This document shows positions 42,216-50,500 of a stretch of DNA of 53,654 nucleotides, in pieces. Under the pieces are notes generated by a model. The model did not search any database and was not told the DNA's origin. It saw only the letters and a program-made list of their open reading frames with translations. Positions within the stretch are counted from its first letter, which is position 1; the number at the start of each line of letters is the position of its first letter. Source of the stretch: Flavobacterium columnare NBRC 100251 = ATCC 23463 (GTDB lineage: Bacteria > Bacteroidota > Bacteroidia > Flavobacteriales > Flavobacteriaceae); the NCBI RefSeq assembly GCF_002530675.1, contig NZ_PCMX01000005.1, positions 1 through 53,654 on the forward strand, written 5' to 3'. A program made the position numbers and the translations under genes.

Positions 42216-43310
42216 ATGGAACAATTACAAAAAGAAGCATTGGAATTGCTGAAAAAGTTAATAGCGACACAATCTTTTAGTAAACAAGAAAATCATACGG
42301 CTGAAATTCTGAATGATTTTTTTGTTCAAAAAGGGATCCTTACTAATCGATTGCTACATAATGTTTGGGTAAAGAATAAATATTTTGACGATTCAAAACC
42401 AACAATTTTACTGAATTCACATCACGATACGGTACAACCAAACAAACAATATACTAGAAATCCTTTTAGTCCAGATATTGAAGACGGGATTTTATATGGT
42501 TTGGGAAGTAATGACGCTGGTGGACCACTGGTTTCTCTAGCGGCCTGTTTTTTGCATTTTTATGACAGACAGGAGTTGCAGTTCAATTTGATTTATGCGG
42601 CCACCGCAGAAGAGGAAATTTCTGGAAATAACGGAGTGGAAATCGTTTTACCAGAATTAGGAAAGATGTATTTCGGTATTGTGGGCGAACCTACCAAAAT
42701 GGATATCGCTATCGCAGAAAAAGGACTTTTTGTGATTGATTGTATTACCCACGGGAAATCAGGACATGCCGCCAGGGAAGAAGGAGAAAACGCCATTTAT
42801 AAAGCGTTGAAGGATATCGAATGGTTTCGAACATTCGAATTTCCAGAGGAATCGGAAATGCTGGGCAAAGTCAAGATGTCGGTAACTATTATCAATGCGG
42901 GTGTACAACATAACGTGGTTCCAGAAAGATGCCAGTTTACAGTGGATATTAGAACCACCGATATATACAATAACGAACAAGCTTTGGAAATTATCAAACA
43001 GCATGTGGATTGCGAAGTCATTCCGCGTTCGACTCGTTTGAATCCTTCATTTGCTCCAATAGAGCATCCAATTGTGCAAAGTGGTATCGCATTAGGAAGA
43101 GCTATTTATGCTTCACCAACCACTTCAGATCAGGCGTTGATGAGTGGTTTTCCAACGTTCAAAATGGGACCAGGCGATTCGGCAAGATCACATACAGCCA
43201 ATGAATACATTTATGTGGAAGAAATCAACAAAGGCATTGCAATCTATATTGAAATGCTAGAAAAATTTAATACGATAGACTATGAAGTTGTGGCAAAATA
43301 CATCAGATAA
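42216..43310 (+). CDS. argE: M20 family deacylase, N-acetylcitrulline/acetylornithine deacetylase
   Basis: A 364-residue metallopeptidase-type deacylase. The di-zinc motifs are LNSHHDTVQP, GSNDAGGPLVS and ATAEEEISGNNG, followed by the dimerisation part with GKSGHAAREEGENAIY. Because argF' carbamoylates the acylated ornithine, the expected substrate here is N-acylcitrulline rather than N-acetylornithine. It starts 3 bases after argB and its end overlaps argH by 29 bases. Confidence 0.93.
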   Translation: MEQLQKEALELLKKLIATQSFSKQENHTAEILNDFFVQKGILTNRLLHNVWVKNKYFDDSKPTILLNSHHDTVQPNKQYTRNPFSPDIEDGILYGLGSNDAGGPLVSLAACFLHFYDRQELQFNLIYAATAEEEISGNNGVEIVLPELGKMYFGIVGEPTKMDIAIAEKGLFVIDCITHGKSGHAAREEGENAIYKALKDIEWFRTFEFPEESEMLGKVKMSVTIINAGVQHNVVPERCQFTVDIRTTDIYNNEQALEIIKQHVDCEVIPRSTRLNPSFAPIEHPIVQSGIALGRAIYASPTTSDQALMSGFPTFKMGPGDSARSHTANEYIYVEEINKGIAIYIEMLEKFNTIDYEVVAKYIR

Positions 43311-44592
43311 CGTAAAAACTTCCATTTCAGCAATGGTGGAACAATTTACGATAGGCCAAGATACTATTTGGGATTTATATTTGGCAGAAGCTGATATCAA
43401 AGGTTCTTTGGCTCATACATCTATGTTGCATGAAATAGGGTTATTAACTACTGAAGAACTAAAAGAAGCCCACGAGGGGTTGCAATCCATTCTGAAAATG
43501 GTACTTGATAAGTCATTTATAATTGAAGAGGGTGTAGAAGATGTGCATTCCCAAGTCGAATTGTTACTAACTCAAATGAAAGGAGAGGTAGGAAAAAAAA
43601 TCCATGCCGGTCGTTCCAGAAACGATCAATCATTGTTGGATATTAAGTTGTTTCTAAAATCAGAATTGAAACAAATTGTCGAAAAGACCGAAACTGTTTT
43701 TAATACTTTGATTGATTTAAGTGAGAAACATAAAAACGAGTTATTACCAGGCTATACGCATTTTCAATTAGCAATGCCTTCCTCGTTTGGTTTGTGGTTT
43801 GGCGCTTATGCAGAAAGCTTAAGTGATGATTTAGAACTGATTTTAGCGGCTTATGCTATGGCTAATAAAAATCCTTTGGGATCTGGTGCTGGTTATGGTT
43901 CTTCTTTTCCTTTAAATAGAACATTCACCACCTTGCTACTCAATTTTGAATCGATGAATCATAATGTGGTCTATGCTCAAATGACAAGAGGAAAAATGGA
44001 AAAAACAACTGCTATGGCTTTATCTGGAATAGCAGCTACACTCACAAAATTTTCAATGGACGTGTGTTTGTACATGAATCAACATTTCGGATTTATTAGT
44101 TTTCCTAAAGAATTAACCACAGGAAGTAGTATCATGCCGCACAAAAAAAATCCAGATATTTTCGAATTGATCAGAGCCAAATGCAACAGAATTCAAGCTT
44201 TGCCTAATGAGCTAACGTTATTGACTAACAATTTACCCTCGGGGTATCACAGGGATATGCAATTAACCAAAGAATGTTTATTCCCAGCGATTATCAGCTT
44301 GAAAGAATGTTTAGACATGCTTCAAGTAATGTTAGAAAATATTACCATTAAGCAAAACATTCTATCAGACGAAAAATATTTGAATCTATTCACGGTTGAA
44401 GCCGTTAACGAATTGGTTTTATCCGGTATTCCGTTCAGAGAAGCCTATAAAATAGTTTCAAAACAAGTGGAAGAAAATCAGTTTATCTATAATTATGAAA
44501 CGCTAAACCATACCCACGAAGGAAGTATTGGTAATTTGCAAAATGATAAAATCAAAGAGGAGTTTATTAAAAAGAAAAAGAAAATGATTTAA
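43282..44592 (+). CDS. argH: Argininosuccinate lyase
   Basis: ArgH splits argininosuccinate into arginine and fumarate. It has 436 residues. The fumarase/aspartase-family signature GSSIMPHKKNPD is at about residue 278, and the segments DVHSQVE and HAGRSRNDQSLLDIKL carry catalytic residues. Its ATG lies 29 bases inside argE. It closes the operon; its last 4 bases overlap the convergent Lrp-type gene. Confidence 0.96.
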   Translation: MKLWQNTSDNVKTSISAMVEQFTIGQDTIWDLYLAEADIKGSLAHTSMLHEIGLLTTEELKEAHEGLQSILKMVLDKSFIIEEGVEDVHSQVELLLTQMKGEVGKKIHAGRSRNDQSLLDIKLFLKSELKQIVEKTETVFNTLIDLSEKHKNELLPGYTHFQLAMPSSFGLWFGAYAESLSDDLELILAAYAMANKNPLGSGAGYGSSFPLNRTFTTLLLNFESMNHNVVYAQMTRGKMEKTTAMALSGIAATLTKFSMDVCLYMNQHFGFISFPKELTTGSSIMPHKKNPDIFELIRAKCNRIQALPNELTLLTNNLPSGYHRDMQLTKECLFPAIISLKECLDMLQVMLENITIKQNILSDEKYLNLFTVEAVNELVLSGIPFREAYKIVSKQVEENQFIYNYETLNHTHEGSIGNLQNDKIKEEFIKKKKKMI

Positions 44593-45050
44593 TCCTCAGC
44601 TAAATAGTAAGAAGTTTCATTTTTCACCATACTCATCACAATATTACTGTGATATTGTCCAATGTTTGGAATATTGGCTAATTTATTCACTACAAAATTA
44701 TTGTAAGCATCAATATCTGTAGTCGCAATTTTTAACATATAATCGTAAATACCTGAAAGACTAGTAACTTCTAGTATTTCAGGCATTTTCATAACTTCAT
44801 CCTCGAAATTTTTTAAATGCTCTCGAGATTGTTTTTTGAGTGTAATATTGCAGTAAGCAAATAGCTTGATACCTACTTTTGAAGGGTTAAGAATAACAGC
44901 ACTTTTCTTAATAACTCCTGATTCTTGAAGATGTTTAATTCTTTCATAAGTAGGAGTATAGGAAAGCCCCACCATAGCCGCAACATCTTTCACCGAAAGT
45001 GTACAATCTTGTTGTAAAATATTAAGAATCTTTGCGTCTATTTTATCCAT
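44589..45050 (-). CDS. Lrp/AsnC family transcriptional regulator
   Basis: A 153-residue regulator. The N-terminal helix-turn-helix reads ILNILQQDCTLSVKDVAAMVGLSYTPTYERIKHLQESGVI, and the C-terminal RAM domain, which binds amino acids, has VTSLSGIYDYMLKIATTD. It is convergent with argH and their stop codons overlap by 4 bases. Placement beside the arginine operon suggests it senses arginine or another amino acid and controls that operon, but no binding site is shown. Confidence 0.9.
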   Translation of the reverse strand: MDKIDAKILNILQQDCTLSVKDVAAMVGLSYTPTYERIKHLQESGVIKKSAVILNPSKVGIKLFAYCNITLKKQSREHLKNFEDEVMKMPEILEVTSLSGIYDYMLKIATTDIDAYNNFVVNKLANIPNIGQYHSNIVMSMVKNETSYYLAED

Positions 45051-45073
45051 AAAAAGAAGGTAAATAGTAAGAG

Positions 45074-45253
45074 TTACTCTTTAGTTTCTTCTTCTTTTTT
45101 TGGTGCAGCAGTATCTTCTCCTTTAGAAGCTTTTTTGAATTCATTCAATCCACTTCCTAAACCTTTCATTAATTCAGGAATTTTCTTACCGCCAAATAAC
45201 AATAATAAAGCTGCAATTATTAGTATAATTTCCGTTGGACCTAATCTTCCCAT
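45074..45253 (-). CDS. tatA: Sec-independent protein translocase component TatA
   Basis: A 59-residue protein. [21 protein letters not shown] forms one membrane helix, followed by the amphipathic helix [22 protein letters not shown] and a charged tail. This is the TatA/TatE layout: the FG-K-PEL hinge is diagnostic. TatA multimers form the passage for folded proteins delivered by TatC. tatC is not in this window. It lies upstream of the Lrp gene on the same strand and has its own promoter-like box. Confidence 0.93.
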   Translation of the reverse strand: MGRLGPTEIILIIAALLLLFGGKKIPELMKGLGSGLNEFKKASKGEDTAAPKKEEETKE

Positions 45254-45294
45254 ATTCTTAAAAATTGTGCAAAAGTTGCATTTAAATTACTTTG

Positions 45295-45302
45295 CAAAGA
45301 TA
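45295..45302 (-). promoter_or_regulatory. Probable tatA promoter, -7 box TATCTTTG
   Basis: On the minus strand TATCTTTG lies about 42 bases before the tatA start. A TTG lies 14 bases upstream of it, shorter than the usual spacing. Confidence 0.5.
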
Positions 45303-45372
45303 ATAAAGAAAAAACTCAAATGTAATTTTTAACGAATTATTATTCGTATACTGAAGAGCCATTCTATTTTCC

Positions 45373-45380
45373 TATATTTG
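45373..45380 (+). promoter_or_regulatory. Promoter of the membrane protein/GH3 pair, TATATTTG
   Basis: TATATTTG matches TAnnTTTG and lies 22 bases before the ATG at 45402. Confidence 0.55.
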
Positions 45381-45401
45381 TAATAGGTATAAATTTAGTT
45401 T

Positions 45402-45884
45402 ATGACGATACTTAAAAGATTCAAACGCAAAGAATTTCTTGATAAAATTATCACGAAAAGACGTTTAATTATCTTAAATGAAGATACTTTTGAAGAACAA
45501 TTTTCACTTCGATTAACCATTTTAAATGTTTTTCTATTATTATCCATTGGCGCTATTTTTTTAATTTCAGTAACTACTTACATAATTGCTTTTACAACTT
45601 TAAGAGAATACATCCCAGGATATTCATCAACAGAATTGAAAGAAAAAGCATTGTTACTAGGTTTAAAATCAGATTCATTAGATTTTGAGATAAAAAAGAA
45701 TGACGCTTATATACAATCGGTTAAAAAAGTATTAACAGGCGATTTAGAATATGCTAAAGTAAACAAAGATTCTATTTTAGCTTCTGATTATGTGGATCCA
45801 TCGGAATATGATATGCAAGTATCCGAAGAAGAAAAAGAATTACGAAAACAAGTAGAAGCAGCTGCGAAAAAAGATAGTAAATAA
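45402..45884 (+). CDS. Single-span membrane protein resembling the N-terminal part of M23 metallopeptidases
   Basis: A 160-residue protein. About 40 polar residues precede one transmembrane segment (about residues 41-66, VFLLLSIGAIFLISVTTYIIAF). Then comes TTLREYIPGYSSTELKEKALLLGLKSDSLD, and a helical charged tail rich in K and E. The TM-plus-REYIPGYSS block resembles the membrane anchor of Flavobacterium M23-type peptidoglycan hydrolases that usually sit next to tatA, but the LytM catalytic domain is absent. The gene stops cleanly, one base overlapping the GH3 gene start (TAATG). It may be a regulatory anchor or a shortened hydrolase. Function unknown. Confidence 0.6.
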   Translation: MTILKRFKRKEFLDKIITKRRLIILNEDTFEEQFSLRLTILNVFLLLSIGAIFLISVTTYIIAFTTLREYIPGYSSTELKEKALLLGLKSDSLDFEIKKNDAYIQSVKKVLTGDLEYAKVNKDSILASDYVDPSEYDMQVSEEEKELRKQVEAAAKKDSK

Positions 45885-47365
45885 TGTCGATCAAAAGTAT
45901 TGGAGCAAAACTATTTGCCTCCTTCATTTATCATAAAACCCAAAAGTGGGTAAATAATCCTATTGAAACCCAACAAAAAATCTTTAAAAAATTAATTCAA
46001 CAGGCAAAAAACACCCAGTTTGGTAAAGACCATCAATTTGAACAAATACACACATATAATGATTATGTTCAAAAAGTCCCTGTTCGCGATTACGAAGAAT
46101 TACGTCCCTATGTAGATCGAGTAGTCAAAGGAGAAGAAAATATTCTTTGGACTGGTAAACCTATTTATTTTGCAAAGACTTCAGGAACGACTTCAGGAGC
46201 AAAATACATTCCGCTAACTAAAGAATCTATGCCGTATCACATAGAAGCAGCTCGTAATGCCATTTTAAGTTATGTACATGAAACAGGTAAAACTGATTTT
46301 GTAAATGGAAAAATGATTTTTTTGCAAGGGAGCCCAATTCTGGAAGAAAAAAACGGAATCAAATTAGGAAGACTTTCAGGAATTGTGGCACATTTTGTTC
46401 CAAAGTATCTTCAAAAAAACCGTATGCCTTCATGGGAAACGAATTGTATTGAAGATTGGGAAACCAAAGTCAATGCCATTGTTGAAGAAACGTTTCACGA
46501 AGACATGGCGGTAATTTCTGGAATTCCATCTTGGGTACAAATGTATTTTGAAAAACTTTCCGAAAAAGCTAAAAAGCCAGTTGGTGAGGTTTTTAAAAAC
46601 TTCAATTTGTTTATTTACGGTGGCGTAAATTACGAACCCTACCGCGCAAAATTCGAAAATTTAATTGGGCGAAAAGTAGATGCTATAGAGTTATTTCCAG
46701 CTTCCGAAGGGTTTTTCGCATATCAAGATTCTCAGAAAGAAAAAGGAATGCTTTTGTTGTTGAATTCTGGAATTTTTTACGAGTTTATAAAAGCCGATGA
46801 GTTTTTTACAGAAAACCCTAAAAGATATACCATTGGAGAAGTCGAATTAGGGATTAATTACGCATTGATTATATCTACGAATGCGGGATTGTGGGCATAC
46901 AATATTGGGGATACAGTACAATTTACTTCTTTAAGTCCGTATCGAGTAATAGTTTCTGGACGAATCAAACATTATATTTCAGCTTTTGGAGAACATGTCA
47001 TAGGTAAAGAGGTAGAAAGTGCTCTACAAGAAGCTATGGAAGGGACATCAGTTCGGGTAAATGAATTTACAGTTGCTCCACAAATTAATCCCTCAGAAGG
47101 CTTACCCTATCATGAATGGCTCATTGAATTTGAAAATGAACCCGAAGATTTAAAAGCTTTTGCATTAAAAATCGATCAAGCCATGCGTAAACAAAACGTG
47201 TATTACGATGATCTAATCGTTGGACGCGTTTTACAGACTGTTGTGATTACTAAAGTGGCAAAAAACGGATTTCAGGAATATATGAAATCTATTGGTAAGT
47301 TAGGTGGACAAAATAAATTACCACGTTTGGGCAACGATCGTAAAATTGCTGATTTTTTTAAATAA
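45884..47365 (+). CDS. GH3 auxin-responsive promoter family acyl-adenylating enzyme
   Basis: A 493-residue protein of the GH3 family, whose plant members join amino acids to auxin or jasmonate by an adenylate intermediate. The ATP-binding motif is YFAKTSGTTSGAKYIPLT near residue 97, and the second motif is YGGVNYEPYR with ELFPASEGFFAYQDS. GH3-like enzymes are common in Bacteroidota with unknown acyl substrates. The start ATG overlaps the previous stop (TAATG), so the two genes are translationally coupled. It ends at the tracrRNA terminator. Confidence 0.88.
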   Translation: MSIKSIGAKLFASFIYHKTQKWVNNPIETQQKIFKKLIQQAKNTQFGKDHQFEQIHTYNDYVQKVPVRDYEELRPYVDRVVKGEENILWTGKPIYFAKTSGTTSGAKYIPLTKESMPYHIEAARNAILSYVHETGKTDFVNGKMIFLQGSPILEEKNGIKLGRLSGIVAHFVPKYLQKNRMPSWETNCIEDWETKVNAIVEETFHEDMAVISGIPSWVQMYFEKLSEKAKKPVGEVFKNFNLFIYGGVNYEPYRAKFENLIGRKVDAIELFPASEGFFAYQDSQKEKGMLLLLNSGIFYEFIKADEFFTENPKRYTIGEVELGINYALIISTNAGLWAYNIGDTVQFTSLSPYRVIVSGRIKHYISAFGEHVIGKEVESALQEAMEGTSVRVNEFTVAPQINPSEGLPYHEWLIEFENEPEDLKAFALKIDQAMRKQNVYYDDLIVGRVLQTVVITKVAKNGFQEYMKSIGKLGGQNKLPRLGNDRKIADFFK

Positions 47366-47394
47366 AAAAAGCCTCCTGATCATAGGCAAGAGGC
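47364..47394 (-). terminator. tracrRNA terminator
   Basis: On the minus strand GCCTCTTG pairs with CAGGAGGC (47371-47378 with 47387-47394, one G-T pair), then seven T. It lies directly after the GH3 stop codon and serves the leftward tracrRNA. Confidence 0.85.
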
Positions 47395-47460
47395 AACCTA
47401 AATGTTTTCACAACGGAATAATCCTTATTGTGAATTGCTTTCAAATTTTGTTATACGAAT
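47364..47460 (-). ncRNA. tracrRNA of the type II-C CRISPR-Cas9 locus
   Basis: Read on the minus strand. An anti-repeat at 47428-47450 contains TTTGAAAGCAATTCACAA, complementary to the array repeat GTTGTGAATTGCTTTCAA. Then come the small hairpin AAGGATTATTCC, the single-stranded GTTGTGAAAACATT, and the terminator. This order matches tracrRNAs of Bacteroidota type II-C systems. TTCACAA in the anti-repeat can also pair with TTGTGAA at 47407-47413 within the same RNA. The RNA is divergent from cas9, which starts about 70 bases away. The 5' end is an estimate: a TATATTCG box nearby is one base off TAnnTTTG. Confidence 0.85.
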
Positions 47461-47532
47461 ATACAATTTTTTGATTAAAAAAATAGTATTAGTTTATTTT
47501 TTATAATAATATTGTTATAAATAAGTACACTA

Positions 47533-50500
47533 ATGATGAAATTTAACTTAGGATTAGATATAGGGACCAATTCTATTGGTTGGGCTCTAGTAAATGAAGA
47601 CTATGAAAACAAAAAAGGTAAAATTATAGCGGCTGGTAGTAGGATCATACCTATGACACAAGATATTTTAGATAAATTTGGTTCAGGAGCAATTACTGAA
47701 ACGCAAACCGCTTTACGCACAGATTATCGTAGTAAACGCAAATTAATACAAAGATTCTTATTAAGAAGAGAGCGTTTACATAGGGTTTTAAACGTACTAG
47801 ATTTTTTACCTAAACATTATGCTGAAAGCATTGATTTTGAAAAGTATTTTGGAAAATTTCTGCCTAATACAGAACCTAAGTTAGCATACAATCAAAATCA
47901 ATTTATTTTTCAAAATTCTTTTCTTGAAATGCTAAAAGAATTTCAAGAAAAACACCCTGAACTACTTACTAATAATAAAAAAATCCCTTATGATTGGACT
48001 ATTTATTATTTACGAAAAAAAGCATTAAATCAAAGAATAGAAAAGGAAGAATTAGCTTGGTTATTACTTCAGTTTAACCAAAAAAGAGGATACAATCAAT
48101 TAAGAGATGAGGAAGAGGAGAGTGTACCGAACAAACAAGTAGAATTTTATTCTCTAAAAATTATAGATGTTGTAGCGGATCAACCCAAAGAAGGAAGGGA
48201 TAAAAGATGGTATAGTATTAATCTAGAAAATGGATGGACGTATAGGAGAGAAAGTAAAACGCCCTTATTTAATTGGGAAGGGAAAACAAAAGATTTTATT
48301 GTTACTACTGATCTGAATCAAGATGGGTCTATTAAAAAAGATAAAGAAGGAAAAGAAAAAAGAAGTTTTAGAGCCCCTAGTGAAGGAGATTGGACGCTAC
48401 TTAAAAAAAAGACAGAAAAAGAAATTTACGAATCAGGAAAGACTCTTGGAACGTATATTTATGATGCCTTACTTAATACCCCTGATCTTAAAATAAAAGG
48501 TGATTTTATACGAACCATAGATAGAAGTATTTACAAAGAAGAGCTTCAACAAATCATTAACAAACAAAAAGAATATCACCTAGAACTGAATAGTTCTAAA
48601 CTCTATAAAGCTTGTTTAGAAGAATTATATCCTAAGAACGAGATATATAAAAGCGCATTAAAAAATAAGGATATTGCGTACTTATTTATTAATGATATTT
48701 TGTATTATCAACGTCCATTAAAAGCCCCAAAATATAATATTGGAAAATGTACTTATGAAAGTCGTACATTCAAAAAAGAAGATAAAAAAATCAGAGAGTA
48801 TATCCCAGCAGTTGCTAAATCACATCCTTTATTTCAAGAGTTTCGTTTATGGCAATGGATAAAAAACCTAAAAATATATGAAAAATTATCCAGTGATAAT
48901 TGCACGGATTTTTTTCTTACTAATGAACAAGATTTTGAAAATCTTTTCGAATTTTTATGGAATAAAAAAGAAATTGACCATAAAGGGATATTAGAATATT
49001 TAGTAAAAACAAAATTTCCCGATCTAAAACCCAAGCAAGTTAAAACTAAGGTTAAAGAATATCGTTGGAATTATGTATATGATCATGAAAAAGATGAATC
49101 TAAAACCTATCCTTGTGGTGAAACCTATTTTTTATTAAAAAATAAATTAGATAAAATTTACAATGCTCAAGACGATTTTTTAGATAAAGAAAGACTTTAT
49201 AATCTTTGGCATATTATTTATTCCGTAACAGATAAAAAGCAGTATGAAAAAGCCTTAGCAAAATTTGCTCTTAAGAATCACCTTGATACAAAATCTTTTG
49301 TAAATACCTTTAAAAGAATTCCTCCTTTTAAAAATGATTATGCTATTTACTCTTTAAAAGCAATAAAGAAATTATTACCATTAATGCGAGTAGGAAAATA
49401 TTGGAATTATGATGATATTGACCCAATTACCAAACAAAAAATCCAATGTATTATTACAGGTGAAGAAAATGATACTATTTCTACTCTAGTTAGAGAAAAA
49501 ACAAATCATTTTTCTAACGAAAATGATTTTAAAAACCTACCTCTTTGGTTGGCAGGGTATATAGTATACAATAGCCATAACGAAAGTTCTGAAATTGAAA
49601 AATGGAAATCGCCTCAAGATATAGATACTTTCTTAAAAAAGTTTAAACAACATGCTCTAAGAAACCCTATTGTAGAACAAGTAGTAACCGAAACCCTTCG
49701 AGTAGTAAGAGATATATGGTCAAAAAAAGGCCAAGGTAAAAAAGATTTTTTCAACGAAATACATATAGAGTTAGGGAAAGATTTAAAAAACCCTGTTGAT
49801 AAACGCAGAAAATTATCCAGTACTAATACTAAAAATGAATCTACAAATACAAGAATAAAAGCACTCCTTATAGAGCTATTTACACAAGGTGTTGAAAACG
49901 TAAAACCCAATTCGCCCAAACACCAAGAAATTTTAAAAATATTTGAAGAAGGGGCTTTAAATTCAGGAATTGAAATAGAAGAGGATATTATAAAAATCAG
50001 CAATACAGATCAACCTACAAAAAAGCAGTTAGAACTTTATATACTCTGGTTAGAACATAAATATAAATCGCCTTACACAGGCCAATCCATTCCGTTAAGC
50101 AAATTGTTTACTCCTAATTATGAAATAGAACATATCATACCTAGAAGTAAATATTATGATGACAACCTATCAAATAAAGTGATATGCGAAACAGAAATAA
50201 ATAGATTAAAAAATAATCAATTAGGATACGAATTTATTAACAACCACGAAATACGAGAGGTTACTTTAGAAGAAGGCAAAACAATAAGGTTATTAAGCCC
50301 AGAACAATATTGGAATTTTGTTACTACATATTATGCAAAAAACAAAGCTAAAAGAGAAAACCTTTTGTTAAAAGAACTTCCAGTACAAATGGTTGAAAAG
50401 CAGTTAAACGATACCCGTTACGTAAGTAAATATGTGATGCAATTATTGTCTAAAATAGTTAGAAAAGAAGACGGAACAGATAATGGCATAAATTCAACAA

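Noticed and set aside
42593..43204. Several short frames antisense to or out of frame with argE
   Set aside because: They overlap a well-supported enzyme gene and contain no recognisable motifs.
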